A stretch of 20,330 bases of DNA from Moheibacter sp035515075 (lineage in GTDB: Bacteria > Bacteroidota > Bacteroidia > Flavobacteriales > Weeksellaceae): assembly GCA_035515075.1 (NCBI GenBank), contig DATJBZ010000014.1:1-20330 (forward strand), given 5' to 3'. This document shows, piece after piece, positions 5,387 through 14,884 of this stretch; position 1 is the stretch's first letter, and the number at the start of each line of letters is the position of its first letter. A program made the position numbers and the translations under genes. Below the pieces are notes generated by a model. The model saw nothing but the letters and a program-made list of their open reading frames with translations, was not told the DNA's origin and ran no database searches.

Positions 5387-6284
5387 TCCAGTATTATTGA
5401 ATGAAAGTATCGATGCACTAATTGTCAATCCAAATGGCATTTATGTGGATTGTACTTTTGGTGGCGGTGGCCATTCTCAAGAAATCCTAAATCGTTTAGG
5501 TGAGCAAGGAAAGTTAATTGCTTTTGACCAAGATGAAGATGCGAAAAGAAATGCGTTGGACGATCCGAGATTTCAATTGGTGACCCAGAATTTTCGTTAC
5601 ATGAAAAACAGCCTTCGTTATTTAAGAGTTCAAAAAGTCGATGGAGTCTTGGCAGATTTGGGGGTTTCTTCCCATCAATTTGATACGCCAGAAAGAGGTT
5701 TTTCTACGCGCTTTGAAGGCGATTTGGACATGCGAATGAGCCAATCGTCAAAATTGACCGCTGGAAAGATCATCAACCAATATGAAGAAGAAGCTTTAGC
5801 GAATGTGTTTTTTCAATATGGAGAATTGAGGAATGCGCGAAGAATGGCCAAGGAAATTGTCACGGCAAGAAAAGAAAAACCAATTCGCAGCATTGAAGAG
5901 TTGAAGCAGTTGTTCAATTACATTCCTAAAAATGTAACCAACAAGTTTTTGGCGCAGTTGTTTCAATCTTTGCGGATCGAAGTCAACGACGAAATGAGTG
6001 CTTTGAAAGAAATGTTGGTGCAAACTGCAGATGTGATTGACGAGTCGGGTCGCTTGGTGGTGATTTCTTATCATTCATTGGAAGACCGCTTGGTCAAAAG
6101 ATACATTAAAAATGGCTTGTTTGAAGGAGAACCAGAAAGGGATGTGTTTGGCAATTGGGAAGCGCCTTTTCGGCCTTTGCAAACCAAAGTCATCACGCCA
6201 ACTCCAGAAGAAATAGAAAGAAACCCAAGGGCGAGAAGCGCCAAAATGCGCATTGCCATTAAAAATGAAATGAAAAATGGCTAA
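5367..6284 (+). CDS. rsmH: 16S rRNA (cytosine(1402)-N(4))-methyltransferase
   Basis: SAM-dependent methyltransferase that N4-methylates C1402 of 16S rRNA in the ribosomal P site (older name MraW). Motif I is VDCTFGGGGH at about 27-36 and the acidic loop FDQDEDA follows at about 53-59. GVLADLGVSSHQFDTPERGFS and VISYHSLEDRLVKRY are diagnostic blocks of the RsmH family. About 305 residues, normal length. Two ATGs compete: 5367 (MKQMYHDPVLL) and 5376 (MYHDPVLL). Both lie inside the end of mraZ (stop at 5384-5386) and neither has a clear ribosome binding site, so the first is given with reservation. A GTG at 5352 is less likely. The end overlaps ftsL by eight bases. Confidence 0.96.
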   Translation: MKQMYHDPVLLNESIDALIVNPNGIYVDCTFGGGGHSQEILNRLGEQGKLIAFDQDEDAKRNALDDPRFQLVTQNFRYMKNSLRYLRVQKVDGVLADLGVSSHQFDTPERGFSTRFEGDLDMRMSQSSKLTAGKIINQYEEEALANVFFQYGELRNARRMAKEIVTARKEKPIRSIEELKQLFNYIPKNVTNKFLAQLFQSLRIEVNDEMSALKEMLVQTADVIDESGRLVVISYHSLEDRLVKRYIKNGLFEGEPERDVFGNWEAPFRPLQTKVITPTPEEIERNPRARSAKMRIAIKNEMKNG

Positions 6285-6612
6285 AAATCGAAAAAGCAAT
6301 ATCAAATGGTTTGATATCCTGAAAGGGAAATTCTTGGTGGAAGACGGTTCGCTCAACCACTGGAATTTCATGCTTTATTTGGTGTTTTTGGCGTTTGTCA
6401 GCATTTCGAGTTCACATTGGGTGGATAGAAAAGTAGTAAAAATCAATCAGTTGAATGAAGAAGTGTCCAATTTGAAAGCGCAATATACCGATGCACATCG
6501 GTTGTTGATGAAAATGCAATTGGAACCAGAAATAAAAAAACAATCCGAAGCGATTGGCGTGAAATTAACCGACGAGCAACCTTTTGTATTAATCAAAGAA
6601 ATCAATGAATAA
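6277..6612 (+). CDS. ftsL: FtsL-like cell division protein
   Basis: Small bitopic divisome protein of 111 residues: a basic cytoplasmic N-terminus (1-28), one transmembrane segment at about 29-46, and a periplasmic coiled coil at about 53-85 (KINQLNEEVSNLKAQY and onward). FtsL forms a complex with FtsB and FtsQ and activates septal FtsWI synthesis in characterised bacteria. The sequence is poorly conserved; the call rests on the topology, the size and the position between rsmH and ftsI, where Bacteroidota carry an FtsL-like family. It overlaps both neighbours by eight bases, so it is probably translated by coupling. FtsB is not encoded nearby. Confidence 0.85.
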   Translation: MAKNRKSNIKWFDILKGKFLVEDGSLNHWNFMLYLVFLAFVSISSSHWVDRKVVKINQLNEEVSNLKAQYTDAHRLLMKMQLEPEIKKQSEAIGVKLTDEQPFVLIKEINE

Positions 6613-8572
6613 GGACCGAAAATACATGTTGTTGAAAGGCTATTTGGTCGCAGCAGTCATTGGTGTGGTGGCCATCGGCGTGGTATTTTCTATTTTTAAA
6701 ATCCAAATTTCAGAAGGCGAAGCTTTGGATGATTTTGCCCAAAGAAATTTCAGGTTGCAAACGGAAGAAGCCGAAAGAGGCAATATTTATGCTTCAGATG
6801 GAAATTTATTGGCAACGACCATCACAGTGCACAATATTTATTTGGATTTAACGGTGATCAAGGATGATTTGTTCAAAGAGCAAATCCATGCTTTGTCCGA
6901 TTCGTTGGCCAATATGTTTGGTCGTTCTTCTACTTATTTTTATGAGAAATTAACCGAAGAAAGACGCAAAGGCAACCGTTATATGACCTTGATCAAAGGA
7001 TTGAATTACCAAGAATACATGCGCATCCGGTCTTTTCCTATTTTCAATAAAGGTCAAAATCGCGGTGGATTTATCCATGAAACCAAACCGAGAAGAGAGT
7101 TGGTATTGGCGGATGTCGGTGCAAGAACCATTGGGTATGATGACCAACGTGGAAAAGCAGGTTTGGAAGGTGCTTATGCAAAAGATTTGACTGGCGTAGA
7201 AGGAAGGCGTTGGGAGCAATTCATGGGGAAAGGACAGTGGCGCCCTTTTAAATCTTGGGAACAAGAGCCGATCAATGGTTCCAATGTGTACACTACCATC
7301 GATGCGGGCATGCAAATCGCAGCTTACAATGCCTTGCAAGATCAGTTGATGGCTTATGGCGCGGAGCACGGTTGTGTGGCGGTAATGGAAGTGGAAACTG
7401 GGAAGATTCGTGCGATGGTCAATTTGAAAAAGATCGCGGACAGTACCTATGCTGATGTGTACAACTATGTTGTGGGCGAAGCGGCTGAACCTGGTTCGAC
7501 TTTTAAAACACCTTCGCTTTTGGCGGGATTGGAAAATGAGAAATTTACGCCCAATACAACTGTTGAAACAGGCAACGGACGTTACAAATTATACAATCGG
7601 GTGATTTCAGACACCCGGGGCTATGGCGTGATTGATGTTGAACAAGTCTTGGTGAAATCTTCCAATATCGGTACGGCAAAATTGATCAACAATGCTTACG
7701 GAAGCAATCCGAAAGAGTATTTCAAGCAATTGGAAAAATGGCATTTGACCGATAAAATCGGCATTGACATCGAAGGAGAGGCCATGCCAAAATTCCATTA
7801 TCCAGACGATGACAATTGGAGCAATGTGACTTTGCCAGTGATGTCTTATGGTTATGGATTTCAATTGACTGCGCTTCAAATTTTGACTTTTTACAATGGA
7901 ATTGCCAACAACGGTGTTTTGTTGCGTCCGTTGTTCATCGATAAAATTGAAAAAAGCGATGGAAGGGTCATTGAGTTCAAAAAAGAAATCTTGAACGAAC
8001 GAATGGCTTCTGAGGAAAACATCGAAGCGATTACTCAGATGTTGACCAAGGTGGTTTCAGAGGGTTCTGCAAAAAATATATTTTCAGAACACTATGCCAT
8101 TGCAGGGAAAACGGGAACTGCGCGGGTGGAATATTGGTTGAGAGATCAGCCGCTGCGCTACCGTGCTTCATTTGCTGGTTTTTTCCCAGCGGACAATCCG
8201 CGTTATTCGTGCATAGTTATCGTTCACAAACCGCAAAATAACAAAGGGATTTATGGTGGATCTGTGACGGGGCCTGTGTTCAAAAAAATTGCGGATTGGG
8301 TTTATTCCAGAACGCCTAAAGACATTGGAAATCAACCGCAGTATGTCGATGTGAAGAAAATGATCCAAGGAACGGCGGATTTTAAAGCGGACCATGGAAA
8401 GAAAGTCATTCCCAATTTGAAAGGGAAAAGTGGTAAAAGCGTCATTCCAGCTTTGGAAAACATGGGCTTGGATGTGCGTTATTCAGGTATTGGAAAGGTG
8501 ATAGAGCAGTCAATTCCTGCGGGAACGGCTTACAAAAAAGGGGAAACAATTTATTTAACCTTAGAAGGATGA
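6605..8572 (+). CDS. ftsI: Septal peptidoglycan transpeptidase (PBP3/FtsI) with a C-terminal PASTA domain
   Basis: Class B penicillin-binding protein that cross-links septal peptidoglycan. One N-terminal transmembrane anchor (about 12-32) is followed by a non-catalytic module beginning at EERGNIYASDGNLLAT, then the transpeptidase domain with STFK at 298-301 (nucleophile S298), SSN at 352-354 and KTGT at 502-505; all three active-site motifs are intact. Residues from about 600 to 655 form one PASTA domain (VIPNLKGKSGKSVIPALENMGL through the YLTLEG end). A PASTA tail is unusual compared with E. coli FtsI but familiar in Bacteroidota. It overlaps ftsL by eight bases and murE by four (ATGA). The partner glycosyltransferase is FtsW, further along the operon. 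Confidence 0.96.
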   Translation: MNKDRKYMLLKGYLVAAVIGVVAIGVVFSIFKIQISEGEALDDFAQRNFRLQTEEAERGNIYASDGNLLATTITVHNIYLDLTVIKDDLFKEQIHALSDSLANMFGRSSTYFYEKLTEERRKGNRYMTLIKGLNYQEYMRIRSFPIFNKGQNRGGFIHETKPRRELVLADVGARTIGYDDQRGKAGLEGAYAKDLTGVEGRRWEQFMGKGQWRPFKSWEQEPINGSNVYTTIDAGMQIAAYNALQDQLMAYGAEHGCVAVMEVETGKIRAMVNLKKIADSTYADVYNYVVGEAAEPGSTFKTPSLLAGLENEKFTPNTTVETGNGRYKLYNRVISDTRGYGVIDVEQVLVKSSNIGTAKLINNAYGSNPKEYFKQLEKWHLTDKIGIDIEGEAMPKFHYPDDDNWSNVTLPVMSYGYGFQLTALQILTFYNGIANNGVLLRPLFIDKIEKSDGRVIEFKKEILNERMASEENIEAITQMLTKVVSEGSAKNIFSEHYAIAGKTGTARVEYWLRDQPLRYRASFAGFFPADNPRYSCIVIVHKPQNNKGIYGGSVTGPVFKKIADWVYSRTPKDIGNQPQYVDVKKMIQGTADFKADHGKKVIPNLKGKSGKSVIPALENMGLDVRYSGIGKVIEQSIPAGTAYKKGETIYLTLEG

Positions 8573-10029
8573 AATTAACAGCATTATTAAAAAACAGTGC
8601 CATCGTTGAGTGGATCGGTCCAGCCGAGCAGGAGATTGTTTCGATTCAATTTGATTCTCGAAAGATTGCTTCTCAGACACTTTTTGTCGCGCAAACAGGT
8701 ACGTTAGTCGACGGACATGATTTTGTTGAAAGTTCAATCGAATCAGGTGCGGTAGCGATTGTTTGTGAAAGAAAGCCTGAAGTATTGCATCCAGAAATCA
8801 CCTATGTTTTGGTGAGAAATGCAGCGATTGCTTTGGGTGAAATGGCTTCCATTTTTTATGGAAATCCAACACGAAAATTGAAATTAATCGGTATCACAGG
8901 AACCAATGGCAAAACGACCACGGCAACTTTGACGTATCATCTGTTGGAATCATTGGGTTTTGCCACTGTTTTGGTTTCGACCATTCGCACCTTGATTCAT
9001 GGGGTGGTTTATCCGAGCAGCCATACCACGCCCGATATTTTGACTTTGAACAAAATTTTCAGTGAAGCGGTGGAGAAAGGATGTGCTTATGCTGTCATGG
9101 AAGTGAGCTCTCACGGCATTCATCAGCATAGAATTGCTGGGCTGCATTTTGAAATCGGAGCATTCACCAACATCACCCACGATCATTTGGATTACCATCA
9201 TACATTCAAAGAATATCTATCTGCCAAGAAAATGTTTTTTGATGCATTGCCCAAGACGGCTAAATCGTTGATCAATATGGACGACAAAAATGGCGTAGTC
9301 ATGGTGCAAAACACAGCTTCAACCAAATATTCGTATGCCCTAAAAACCACAGCGGATTTCAAAGCGAAAGTCATCGAAAATCAATTGGATGGCATGCAAT
9401 TGTTGTTGGACGGCAAAGAGTTTTGGACACCTTTGATTGGAGAGTTTAACGCATACAACTTGTTGAACGTCTATTCGATTGCGCGTTTGTTGGATTTTGA
9501 TGCGGAAGAAATTTTGATGCATTTGAGTCAATTGAAAAATGTCGATGGGCGTTTTCAATCATTCATCACGGCCAGCGGAATTTCCATCATCATCGATTAT
9601 GCACATACGCCAGATGCTTTGGAAAATGTATTGAAAACCATTGCCAAAATTCGCACCCGAAATGAAAGACTTTTCACGGTGGTGGGCTGTGGTGGAGACC
9701 GCGACAAAAGCAAACGGCCAAAGATGGCGAAAATCGCCGCTGAACAATCGGATTTTGCCATTTTGACTTCGGACAATCCAAGAAGTGAGGATCCCGAACA
9801 AATTTTGAAAGACATGGAAGTTGGCGTTATGCCACAAGATTATAAAAAAACATTGAAAATAACTGATCGACGAGAAGCCATCAAAACGGCTTTTCAATTG
9901 GCAGAAAAAGGAGACATCCTTTTGATTGCTGGAAAAGGACATGAGAATTACCAAGAAATCAAAGGCGTGAAACATCCTTTTGACGACATGGAAATCGCGA
10001 TAGAATTAAGTAAACAACTCAATAAATAA
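8569..10029 (+). CDS. murE: UDP-MurNAc-L-Ala-D-Glu ligase adding meso-diaminopimelate
   Basis: Cytoplasmic ATP-dependent Mur ligase that adds the third residue of the stem peptide. The P-loop is GTNGKTT at 111-117, followed by the central-domain block ITHDHLDYH and the Lys of HTFKEYLSAKK that is carbamylated in Mur ligases. DNPR at 402-405 is the motif that recognises meso-diaminopimelate; lysine-adding MurE enzymes have a different sequence there, so the peptidoglycan should be of the DAP type. 486 residues, normal length. The start overlaps the ftsI stop as ATGA. A four-base gap follows before mraY. Confidence 0.97.
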   Translation: MKLTALLKNSAIVEWIGPAEQEIVSIQFDSRKIASQTLFVAQTGTLVDGHDFVESSIESGAVAIVCERKPEVLHPEITYVLVRNAAIALGEMASIFYGNPTRKLKLIGITGTNGKTTTATLTYHLLESLGFATVLVSTIRTLIHGVVYPSSHTTPDILTLNKIFSEAVEKGCAYAVMEVSSHGIHQHRIAGLHFEIGAFTNITHDHLDYHHTFKEYLSAKKMFFDALPKTAKSLINMDDKNGVVMVQNTASTKYSYALKTTADFKAKVIENQLDGMQLLLDGKEFWTPLIGEFNAYNLLNVYSIARLLDFDAEEILMHLSQLKNVDGRFQSFITASGISIIIDYAHTPDALENVLKTIAKIRTRNERLFTVVGCGGDRDKSKRPKMAKIAAEQSDFAILTSDNPRSEDPEQILKDMEVGVMPQDYKKTLKITDRREAIKTAFQLAEKGDILLIAGKGHENYQEIKGVKHPFDDMEIAIELSKQLNK

Positions 10030-10033
10030 ACCG

Positions 10034-11254
10034 ATGCTATATTATTTGTTCGACTTTTTAAACCATCAATTTGACTTCCCAGGTTTGCGGTTGTTTCAAT
10101 ACACTTCTTTTCGTGCAGGAATGGCGGTTTTGACTGCTTTGATGATTGCATTGTTTTTCGGAAAGAAAATCATCAATTATTTGGCACGTGAACAATTGGG
10201 CGAAACCGTTCGTGACTTAGGTTTGCAAGGGCAAGTGGAGAAATCTGGTACGCCGACCATGGGTGGAATCATCATCATCTTGGCGACTTTGGTGCCGACT
10301 TTGTTGTTTGCGAAATTGGACAACATTTACATCATCATTTTATTGGTTTCCACCGTTTGGTTGGGGGCAATTGGCTTTTTGGATGATTACATCAAAGTAT
10401 TTCGAAAGAACAAAGAAGGGTTGGCAGGGCGCTTCAAAATTTTGGGCCAAGTTGGTTTGGGTTTATTTGTGGGCGCGATGATTTATTTTAGTCCAGACGT
10501 GACCGTGCGTCATCAAATTCCTGTGGACCAAACGGAATCGGTGAACATCATCAAGTTTGATACAGAAGAAAAACGTGTGGATACCACCGTTCCTTTCTTG
10601 AAAAATAACGAATTCAATTACGGAGATTTGCTGTTTTGGATGGACAATTCTGGCAAAATCAAATACGAATGGATTGTCTTTCTATTGGCAGTGATTTTCA
10701 TCATTACCGCGGTGTCCAACGGCGCCAATTTGACCGATGGGATTGACGGGCTCGCAGCGGGTTCCTCGATGATCATCATGGCTGCTTTGGCTTTGTTTGC
10801 CTTTGTTTCAGGAAACATCATTTTAGCGGATTATCTCAATATTGTGTTCATTCCGCGTTCAGAAGAAGTCGTCGTTTTTAGCGCGGCATTCATCGGTGCG
10901 CTGATTGGTTTTTTGTGGTACAACACTTATCCAGCGCAGATTTTCATGGGCGATACAGGAAGTTTGACCATTGGTGGATTGATTGCGGTGATTGCCATCA
11001 TCGTCAGAAAAGAATTGATGTTGCCAGTTTTGTGTGGCGTTTTTTTCGCAGAAAGTTTGTCGGTGATGTTGCAAGTGGGCTATTTCAAGTTCACCAAAAA
11101 GCGGTTTGGAGAAGGCAGAAGAATTTTCCTAATGTCGCCATTGCACCACCATTACCAAAAGTTGGGCATTCATGAAAGTAAAATCGTCAACCGCATGTTG
11201 ATCGTTGGATTTATTTTGGCAGTAGTCACCATTATCACCTTAAAAATTAGATAA
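10034..11254 (+). CDS. mraY: Phospho-MurNAc-pentapeptide translocase
   Basis: Integral membrane enzyme that transfers phospho-MurNAc-pentapeptide to undecaprenyl phosphate, making lipid I. Family motifs in order: SGTPTMGGI (71-79), LDDYIKV with D117/D118, GLAGRFK (129-135), NLTDGIDGLAAG (232-243), the catalytic-region FMGDTGSL with D307, and the HHH triad at 371-373. About ten hydrophobic helices are evident. At 406 residues it is about 45 longer than E. coli MraY; most of the excess is a polar loop at about 155-210, between two membrane helices, as in other Bacteroidota. The stop codon is immediately followed by the ATG of murD. Confidence 0.97.
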   Translation: MLYYLFDFLNHQFDFPGLRLFQYTSFRAGMAVLTALMIALFFGKKIINYLAREQLGETVRDLGLQGQVEKSGTPTMGGIIIILATLVPTLLFAKLDNIYIIILLVSTVWLGAIGFLDDYIKVFRKNKEGLAGRFKILGQVGLGLFVGAMIYFSPDVTVRHQIPVDQTESVNIIKFDTEEKRVDTTVPFLKNNEFNYGDLLFWMDNSGKIKYEWIVFLLAVIFIITAVSNGANLTDGIDGLAAGSSMIIMAALALFAFVSGNIILADYLNIVFIPRSEEVVVFSAAFIGALIGFLWYNTYPAQIFMGDTGSLTIGGLIAVIAIIVRKELMLPVLCGVFFAESLSVMLQVGYFKFTKKRFGEGRRIFLMSPLHHHYQKLGIHESKIVNRMLIVGFILAVVTIITLKIR

Positions 11255-12589
11255 ATGAAAGAGCGTTTGGTCATTTTGGGTGGTGGAGAAAGCGGTGTAG
11301 GCGCGGCTTTGTTAGGAAAGAAAGAAGGGTTTGATGTTTTTCTTTCGGACCGCGCTGTTTTGCAAGAAAAATACCGAAAAGAATTGTTGGAACAGGCCAT
11401 TGATTTTGAGGAAGGCAAGCATTCCATGGAGCAAATATTGACAGCGGATTTGGTGATCAAAAGCCCTGGCATTCCCAAGAAAGCGGCATTGATTCAAATG
11501 CTTCAAGAGAAAAACATTCCGATCATTTCGGAAATTGAATTTGCCTCAAGGTTCACGCCTGCGAAAATCATTGCGATCACTGGAAGCAATGGAAAAACCA
11601 CCACGGCGTCGTTGGTTTATCAAGTCTTATTGGATGCGGGACACAATGTGGCATTGGGTGGAAATATTGGAAAAAGTTTTGCGGCCTTGGTTGCAGAAAA
11701 ATCATACGACTATTTCGTGTTGGAAATCAGCAGTTTTCAATTGGACGATGTAGCGTCATTCAAACCTTATATCGCTATTTTATTGAACATTACGCCCGAT
11801 CATTTGGACCAGTATGACAATAAATTGGCGCATTATGCACGGTCGAAATTTAGAATTACCGAAAATCAATCCGCAGAAGATTATTTCGTGTACAATTATG
11901 ACGACAGCAATATTTTAGATTTAATCAAAGAAATTAACACAAAAGCAAAAAAAATACCTTATTCTATGAATACAAAATTTGATGATGGAGCCTATGCAGA
12001 TAGTGAAAAGCTAACGGTAAATTACCCTGAAAAAGTGGAATTGCCTATTGCTGAATTTTCATTGAAAGGAAAGCACAATGTATCCAATACGATGGCTGCA
12101 GCAACAGTAGCCAATATTTTGAAGATCAAAAAAGAATCGTTGAAAAGAAGTTTGTTTGATTTTCGGGCGATGGAACATCGATTGGAATTTATCTTAAAAG
12201 TTGGTGGAGTGGAATTCATCAACGACTCCAAAGCGACCAATGTGAATGCGGTGTATTATGCTTTGGAAAGCATGCAGCATGATACCGTTTGGATTGTTGG
12301 TGGAGAGGACAAAGGAAACAATTATGAAGAACTGATGCCCTTGGTCAAAAAGAAGGTCAAAGCCATCGTTTGTTTGGGGGTGGACAATGCCAAAATTATT
12401 CAAGCTTTTTCTGGTGTGATACCTCAAATCGCTGAAGCGAAATCGATGGAAGAAGCAGTGAAGAAAGCGTATGCTTTTGCGCGCAAAGGCGATACAGTTT
12501 TGTTGGCGCCGGCTTGTGCAAGTTATGATTTGTTTGAAAATTATGAGGACCGTGGCAATCAATTCAAGAATGAAGTGAAAAAACTATAA
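11255..12589 (+). CDS. murD: UDP-MurNAc-L-alanine:D-glutamate ligase
   Basis: Cytoplasmic Mur ligase that adds D-glutamate to UDP-MurNAc-L-alanine. The N-terminal Rossmann-like domain starts RLVILGGGESGVG. The P-loop is GSNGKTTT at 110-117, GGNIG at 135-139 and NITPDHLD at 178-185 are typical MurD blocks, and the C-terminal domain carries GGEDKGNNYEEL, where related MurD proteins have GG-DKG. 444 residues, normal. It abuts mraY with no gap and is followed after eight bases by ftsW. All core residues I can check are present. Confidence 0.97.
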   Translation: MKERLVILGGGESGVGAALLGKKEGFDVFLSDRAVLQEKYRKELLEQAIDFEEGKHSMEQILTADLVIKSPGIPKKAALIQMLQEKNIPIISEIEFASRFTPAKIIAITGSNGKTTTASLVYQVLLDAGHNVALGGNIGKSFAALVAEKSYDYFVLEISSFQLDDVASFKPYIAILLNITPDHLDQYDNKLAHYARSKFRITENQSAEDYFVYNYDDSNILDLIKEINTKAKKIPYSMNTKFDDGAYADSEKLTVNYPEKVELPIAEFSLKGKHNVSNTMAAATVANILKIKKESLKRSLFDFRAMEHRLEFILKVGGVEFINDSKATNVNAVYYALESMQHDTVWIVGGEDKGNNYEELMPLVKKKVKAIVCLGVDNAKIIQAFSGVIPQIAEAKSMEEAVKKAYAFARKGDTVLLAPACASYDLFENYEDRGNQFKNEVKKL

Positions 12590-12597
12590 ATTAATCC

Positions 12598-13803
12598 ATG
12601 AAATTAGCCTTATCTAACTATATCAAAGGGGATAAATACCTCTGGGCCTTTATTTTTTTATTGGCCATATTTTCATTTTTGCCGGTTTATTCCGCCAGTT
12701 CCAATTTGGTGTACACCGTTGGTTCGGGTTCTGTTTTCTCGCATATGGGAAAACACGCGGCATTTTTGATTATAGGATTGGGTTTAATTTTTGGGTTACA
12801 AAAAGTCAATTACAAATATTTTGGCGCTTTTGCATTGGTGGGCATGCCAATCATGGCGATTTTGCTATTTGCTACGCTTTCCCAGGGTGATACCATCGAA
12901 GGAGCGAATGCTTCTCGTTGGTTGACGGTGCCAGGAACATCGATAACGATTCAAACTTCGACTTTTGCTTCGATGGTTTTGTTGATTTACATCGCGCGTT
13001 ATTTGACATTGATGAAAGTGAAAGACAAAGAAATCACATTCAAACGTTCTTTTCTTCCACTTTTTTTACCGATGTTCTTCATCATTGGTTTGATTTTTCC
13101 AGCCAATGGTTCTACTGCAGTGATATTGTTTGCGATGTGTTTGATTTTGTTGTTCATTGGTGGTTTTCCTTGGAAAATTTTGGCGGGGATCATCGGTGTC
13201 GGCGTAGTTAGTGCAGGATTGTTTGTGTACATTGCATTGAATCATAGTGAGCTGATTCCCAGTAACAGAGCGCATACTTGGCAATCGAGAATTGAGAATT
13301 TTACCCAAGAAGATGGCATTCAAGCGTATCAAGTACAGCATGCGAAAGCAGCGATTAACCGTGGAAAATTTTATGGTGTTGGGCCAGGAAAGAGTGCGTT
13401 CAAGCAAACTTTGCCGCAGTCGTCTTCGGATTTTATTTTTGCGATTATCGTGGAAGAGTACGGTGTGGTCGGCTCTGGTTTTTTGATTTTCATTTTCTTG
13501 TTGATTTTGTTTCGAATGGTCCGAATTGCGACAAGAATTCATACCTATTTTGGGACTTTGCTTGTTTTTGCGGTAGGATTGCCCGTGATATTTCAAGCTT
13601 TTATCAACATGGGTGTGGCGGTGAATTTGTTTCCAGTAACGGGACAACCTTTGCCAATGATCAGTTATGGAGGAACCTCTATGTGGGTGACCTGCATTGC
13701 TTTTGGAGTTATTTTGAGTGTGAGTTGTGCGATCAAATCGCCTGAAGAACAAAAATTAGAAGAAAGAAAAAATACCGATGAAGTCATCCAAGATATCGCC
13801 TAA
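12598..13803 (+). CDS. ftsW: Septal peptidoglycan glycosyltransferase, SEDS family
   Basis: Polytopic membrane enzyme that polymerises lipid II at the septum as a pair with FtsI. Of 401 residues, about ten segments are hydrophobic. SEDS landmarks: the GANASRWLTVPGTSITIQ loop (102-119), GVGPGKSAFKQTLPQSSSDF (260-279) with D278 at the position of the catalytic Asp, VEEYGVVGS, and FPVTGQPLPMISYGGTS (345-361). RodA is the alternative family member, but the position between murD and murG in the dcw operon makes FtsW the better call. Its last 26 bases overlap murG. Confidence 0.95.
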   Translation: MKLALSNYIKGDKYLWAFIFLLAIFSFLPVYSASSNLVYTVGSGSVFSHMGKHAAFLIIGLGLIFGLQKVNYKYFGAFALVGMPIMAILLFATLSQGDTIEGANASRWLTVPGTSITIQTSTFASMVLLIYIARYLTLMKVKDKEITFKRSFLPLFLPMFFIIGLIFPANGSTAVILFAMCLILLFIGGFPWKILAGIIGVGVVSAGLFVYIALNHSELIPSNRAHTWQSRIENFTQEDGIQAYQVQHAKAAINRGKFYGVGPGKSAFKQTLPQSSSDFIFAIIVEEYGVVGSGFLIFIFLLILFRMVRIATRIHTYFGTLLVFAVGLPVIFQAFINMGVAVNLFPVTGQPLPMISYGGTSMWVTCIAFGVILSVSCAIKSPEEQKLEERKNTDEVIQDIA

Positions 13804-14884
13804 AATCATCATCAGTGGAGGAGGGACTGGTGGGCACATTTATCCAGCCATTGCCATTGCGGACGAAATCAAAAGACGTTGGCCAGCAGCCGATATCTTA
13901 TTTGTTGGCGCTTTGGGAAAAATGGAAATGGAGAAAATTCCGCAAGTGGGTTATGCCATCAAAGGTTTGCCGATTGCAGGAATCAACCGTTCACGTCCAT
14001 TGTCCAATTTGGGTTTTCCGATGAAATTGCTCAAGAGTTTGCGCATGGCCAGACAATTCATTGTGGACTTTCAACCGGATGTGGTGATTGGAACAGGTGG
14101 ATTTGCGAGCGGTCCTGTTTTGTGGGAAGCTGCCAAAATGAACATACCCGTAGTGATCCAAGAACAAAATTCATTTCCAGGGATCACCAATAAATTGTTG
14201 AAAAACAAAGCAGCAGCCATTTGTGTGGCCTATGCTGGTATCGATCAGTTTCCAAAAGAAAAAATCCAACATACTGGCAATCCGATCCGATCGGAATTGT
14301 TTCAGAATTTAGCCGACACAAAAAGCGCCAAAGAAAAATTAGGATTCAATCCTGAATTGCCTTTGATTTTATCGATTGGTGGAAGTCAAGGTTCGAGAAC
14401 GTTGAACCAAGCTTGGGAAAAAGCTTTGTTGGACATTCAAGAAGCGGATGTGCAATTGCTTTGGCAAACAGGAAAATTGGACTTTGAGAAAATCAACCAA
14501 AATTTGCCCAAAAACATCGATGGCATCCATTGGGTAGAATTCATCGATGACATGCAAACGGTTTTTGCAGCCGCGGATGTGATTGTGTCAAGAGCAGGTG
14601 CGATGGCGATTTCTGAATTGTGTTTGGTCGGAAAGCCCGTTGTTTTGGTGCCTTTCCCTTATGCGACAGAAGACCATCAAACCAAAAACGCCATGGCTTT
14701 GGTTCATGAAAATGCAGCTTTGATGTTGACCGATGAGGAAGTGCCAGAACAATTGGTGAAAACCATTTTGGATTTGGTAAAGAATGAAAGCCAACAGAAA
14801 ACTTTGGCAGAAAACATTCGGAAATTGGGGAAACCCAATGCGACAAAAGAGATTGTGGATATTTTAATGCAACAAATTCAATGA
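13778..14884 (+). CDS. murG: Lipid II synthase (UDP-GlcNAc transferase MurG)
   Basis: Peripheral GT-B glycosyltransferase on the inner face of the membrane; adds GlcNAc to lipid I to give lipid II. The glycine loop GGGTGGHIYPA starts at residue 14. GTGGFASGPVL, QEQNSFPGITNKLL, GGSQGSRTLN and the UDP-GlcNAc site RAGAMAISEL follow, all family blocks. 368 residues, normal. The start lies within the end of ftsW (26-base overlap); a later start would cut into the glycine loop region, so this ATG is secure. It ends on ATGA with murC. Confidence 0.97.
   Translation: MKSSKISPKIIISGGGTGGHIYPAIAIADEIKRRWPAADILFVGALGKMEMEKIPQVGYAIKGLPIAGINRSRPLSNLGFPMKLLKSLRMARQFIVDFQPDVVIGTGGFASGPVLWEAAKMNIPVVIQEQNSFPGITNKLLKNKAAAICVAYAGIDQFPKEKIQHTGNPIRSELFQNLADTKSAKEKLGFNPELPLILSIGGSQGSRTLNQAWEKALLDIQEADVQLLWQTGKLDFEKINQNLPKNIDGIHWVEFIDDMQTVFAAADVIVSRAGAMAISELCLVGKPVVLVPFPYATEDHQTKNAMALVHENAALMLTDEEVPEQLVKTILDLVKNESQQKTLAENIRKLGKPNATKEIVDILMQQIQ

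Noticed and set aside
13066..13752. Minus-strand open frame of 228 codons inside ftsW
   Set aside because: Rich in His, Asn, Gln and Arg as expected from the antisense of a membrane-protein gene; no family resemblance.
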